Shown here piece after piece: positions 32,637 to 32,747 of a stretch of 32,747 nt of DNA (positions are counted from its first letter, which is position 1; the number at the start of each line of letters is the position of its first letter). Position numbers and translations under genes: made by a program. Source of the DNA: an uncultured Pseudogracilibacillus sp. GTDB taxonomy: Bacteria; Bacillota; Bacilli; Bacillales; Amphibacillaceae. The DNA lies in the NCBI GenBank assembly GCA_937974845.1, contig CALJVC010000131.1, positions 1 to 32,747 on the forward strand, written 5' to 3'. The notes beneath the pieces were generated by a model. That model was not told the origin of the DNA, searched no databases, and worked only from the letters and a program-made list of their open reading frames with translations.

Positions 32637-32665
32637 TTGACAAAGAATTTTAACCGTGTTATATT
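32637..32665 (+). promoter_or_regulatory. rrn promoter P2
   Basis: TTGACA (32637-32642), 17 bp, TATATT (32660-32665). A start at G 32672 would fit the GTP-initiated, growth-rate-controlled rrn promoters known from B. subtilis. Confidence 0.85.
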
Positions 32666-32673
32666 ATAAAAGT

Positions 32674-32747
32674 CGCTGTTAAACAGCGGAACGAAATTGC
32701 TCTTTGAAAATTGAACATGGACCAATATGTGCGAGCAAGTTAAACGT
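32674..32747 (+). promoter_or_regulatory. rRNA operon leader with boxA (partial)
   Basis: A hairpin CGCTGT/ACAGCG (32674-32688) is followed by TGCTCTTTGA (32698-32707), the boxA antitermination signal bound by NusB/NusE, and then AAATTGAACATGG, typical of Bacillus rrn leaders. The 16S gene itself lies beyond the window end. Confidence 0.85.

Overview
This 32.7 kb window is core chromosome of an endospore-forming Bacillota, most likely Bacillaceae or a close relative. Gene order and protein content match the Bacillus subtilis spoVG-to-rrn region closely: spoVG, glmU, prs, ctc/rplY, pth, fin, mfd, spoVT, yabM, yabN, rqcP, yabP, yabQ, divIC, yabR, tRNA-Met, spoIIE, yabS, yabT, tilS, hprT, ftsH, coaX, hslO, cysK, folP, folB, folK, lysS, then an rRNA operon promoter. 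All protein genes lie on the + strand. The only - strand gene is the tRNA. I see no insertion sequence, prophage or CRISPR array, and no broken gene. Start codons include several GTG (the UPF0182 gene, spoVG, divIC, spoIIE, lysS) and one TTG (cysK).

Layout. 1-2.9 kb: a large UPF0182 membrane protein, where B. subtilis has purR-yabJ. 3-7.2 kb: spoVG (sporulation and RNA binding), then glmU (UDP-GlcNAc), prs (PRPP), ctc/L25 and pth. 7.2-11.3 kb: fin (anti-sigma-F) and mfd (transcription-coupled repair). 11.4-17.2 kb: spoVT, the flippase-like yabM, yabN (MazG), rqcP, the coat/cortex pair yabPQ, divIC and yabR. 17.2-17.7 kb: 528 bp without a protein gene, holding a bidirectional terminator, an elongator tRNA-Met on the - strand with its own promoter, and the spoIIE control region. 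17.7-21.8 kb: spoIIE, yabS and yabT. 22-26 kb: tilS, hprT, ftsH. 26.1-28.9 kb: coaX, hslO, cysK. 29-32.4 kb: folP-folB-folK and lysS. 32.4-32.7 kb: lysS terminator, tandem rrn promoters and rrn leader with boxA. The window ends before 16S rRNA.

The clearest regulatory reading is a set of sporulation promoters visible by eye: a candidate sigma-H promoter before spoVG, a candidate sigma-F promoter before fin, a perfect sigma-G promoter (TGAATA, 17 bp, CATACTA) before spoVT, a very good sigma-E promoter before yabPQ, and a Spo0A-type spoIIE promoter with the unusual 21-bp spacer plus 0A boxes. Housekeeping genes (yabR, tRNA-Met, cysK, rrn) carry good sigma-A promoters. Most transcription units end in clear intrinsic terminators.

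I found no obviously new gene system. The parts most worth a second look are noncoding: a structured spoVT leader with a possible 13-codon leader peptide, a nested stem-loop before folP, a tandem operator-like repeat before spoVG, a dyad over the fin promoter, a long hairpin before pth, and the palindromic lysS leader.
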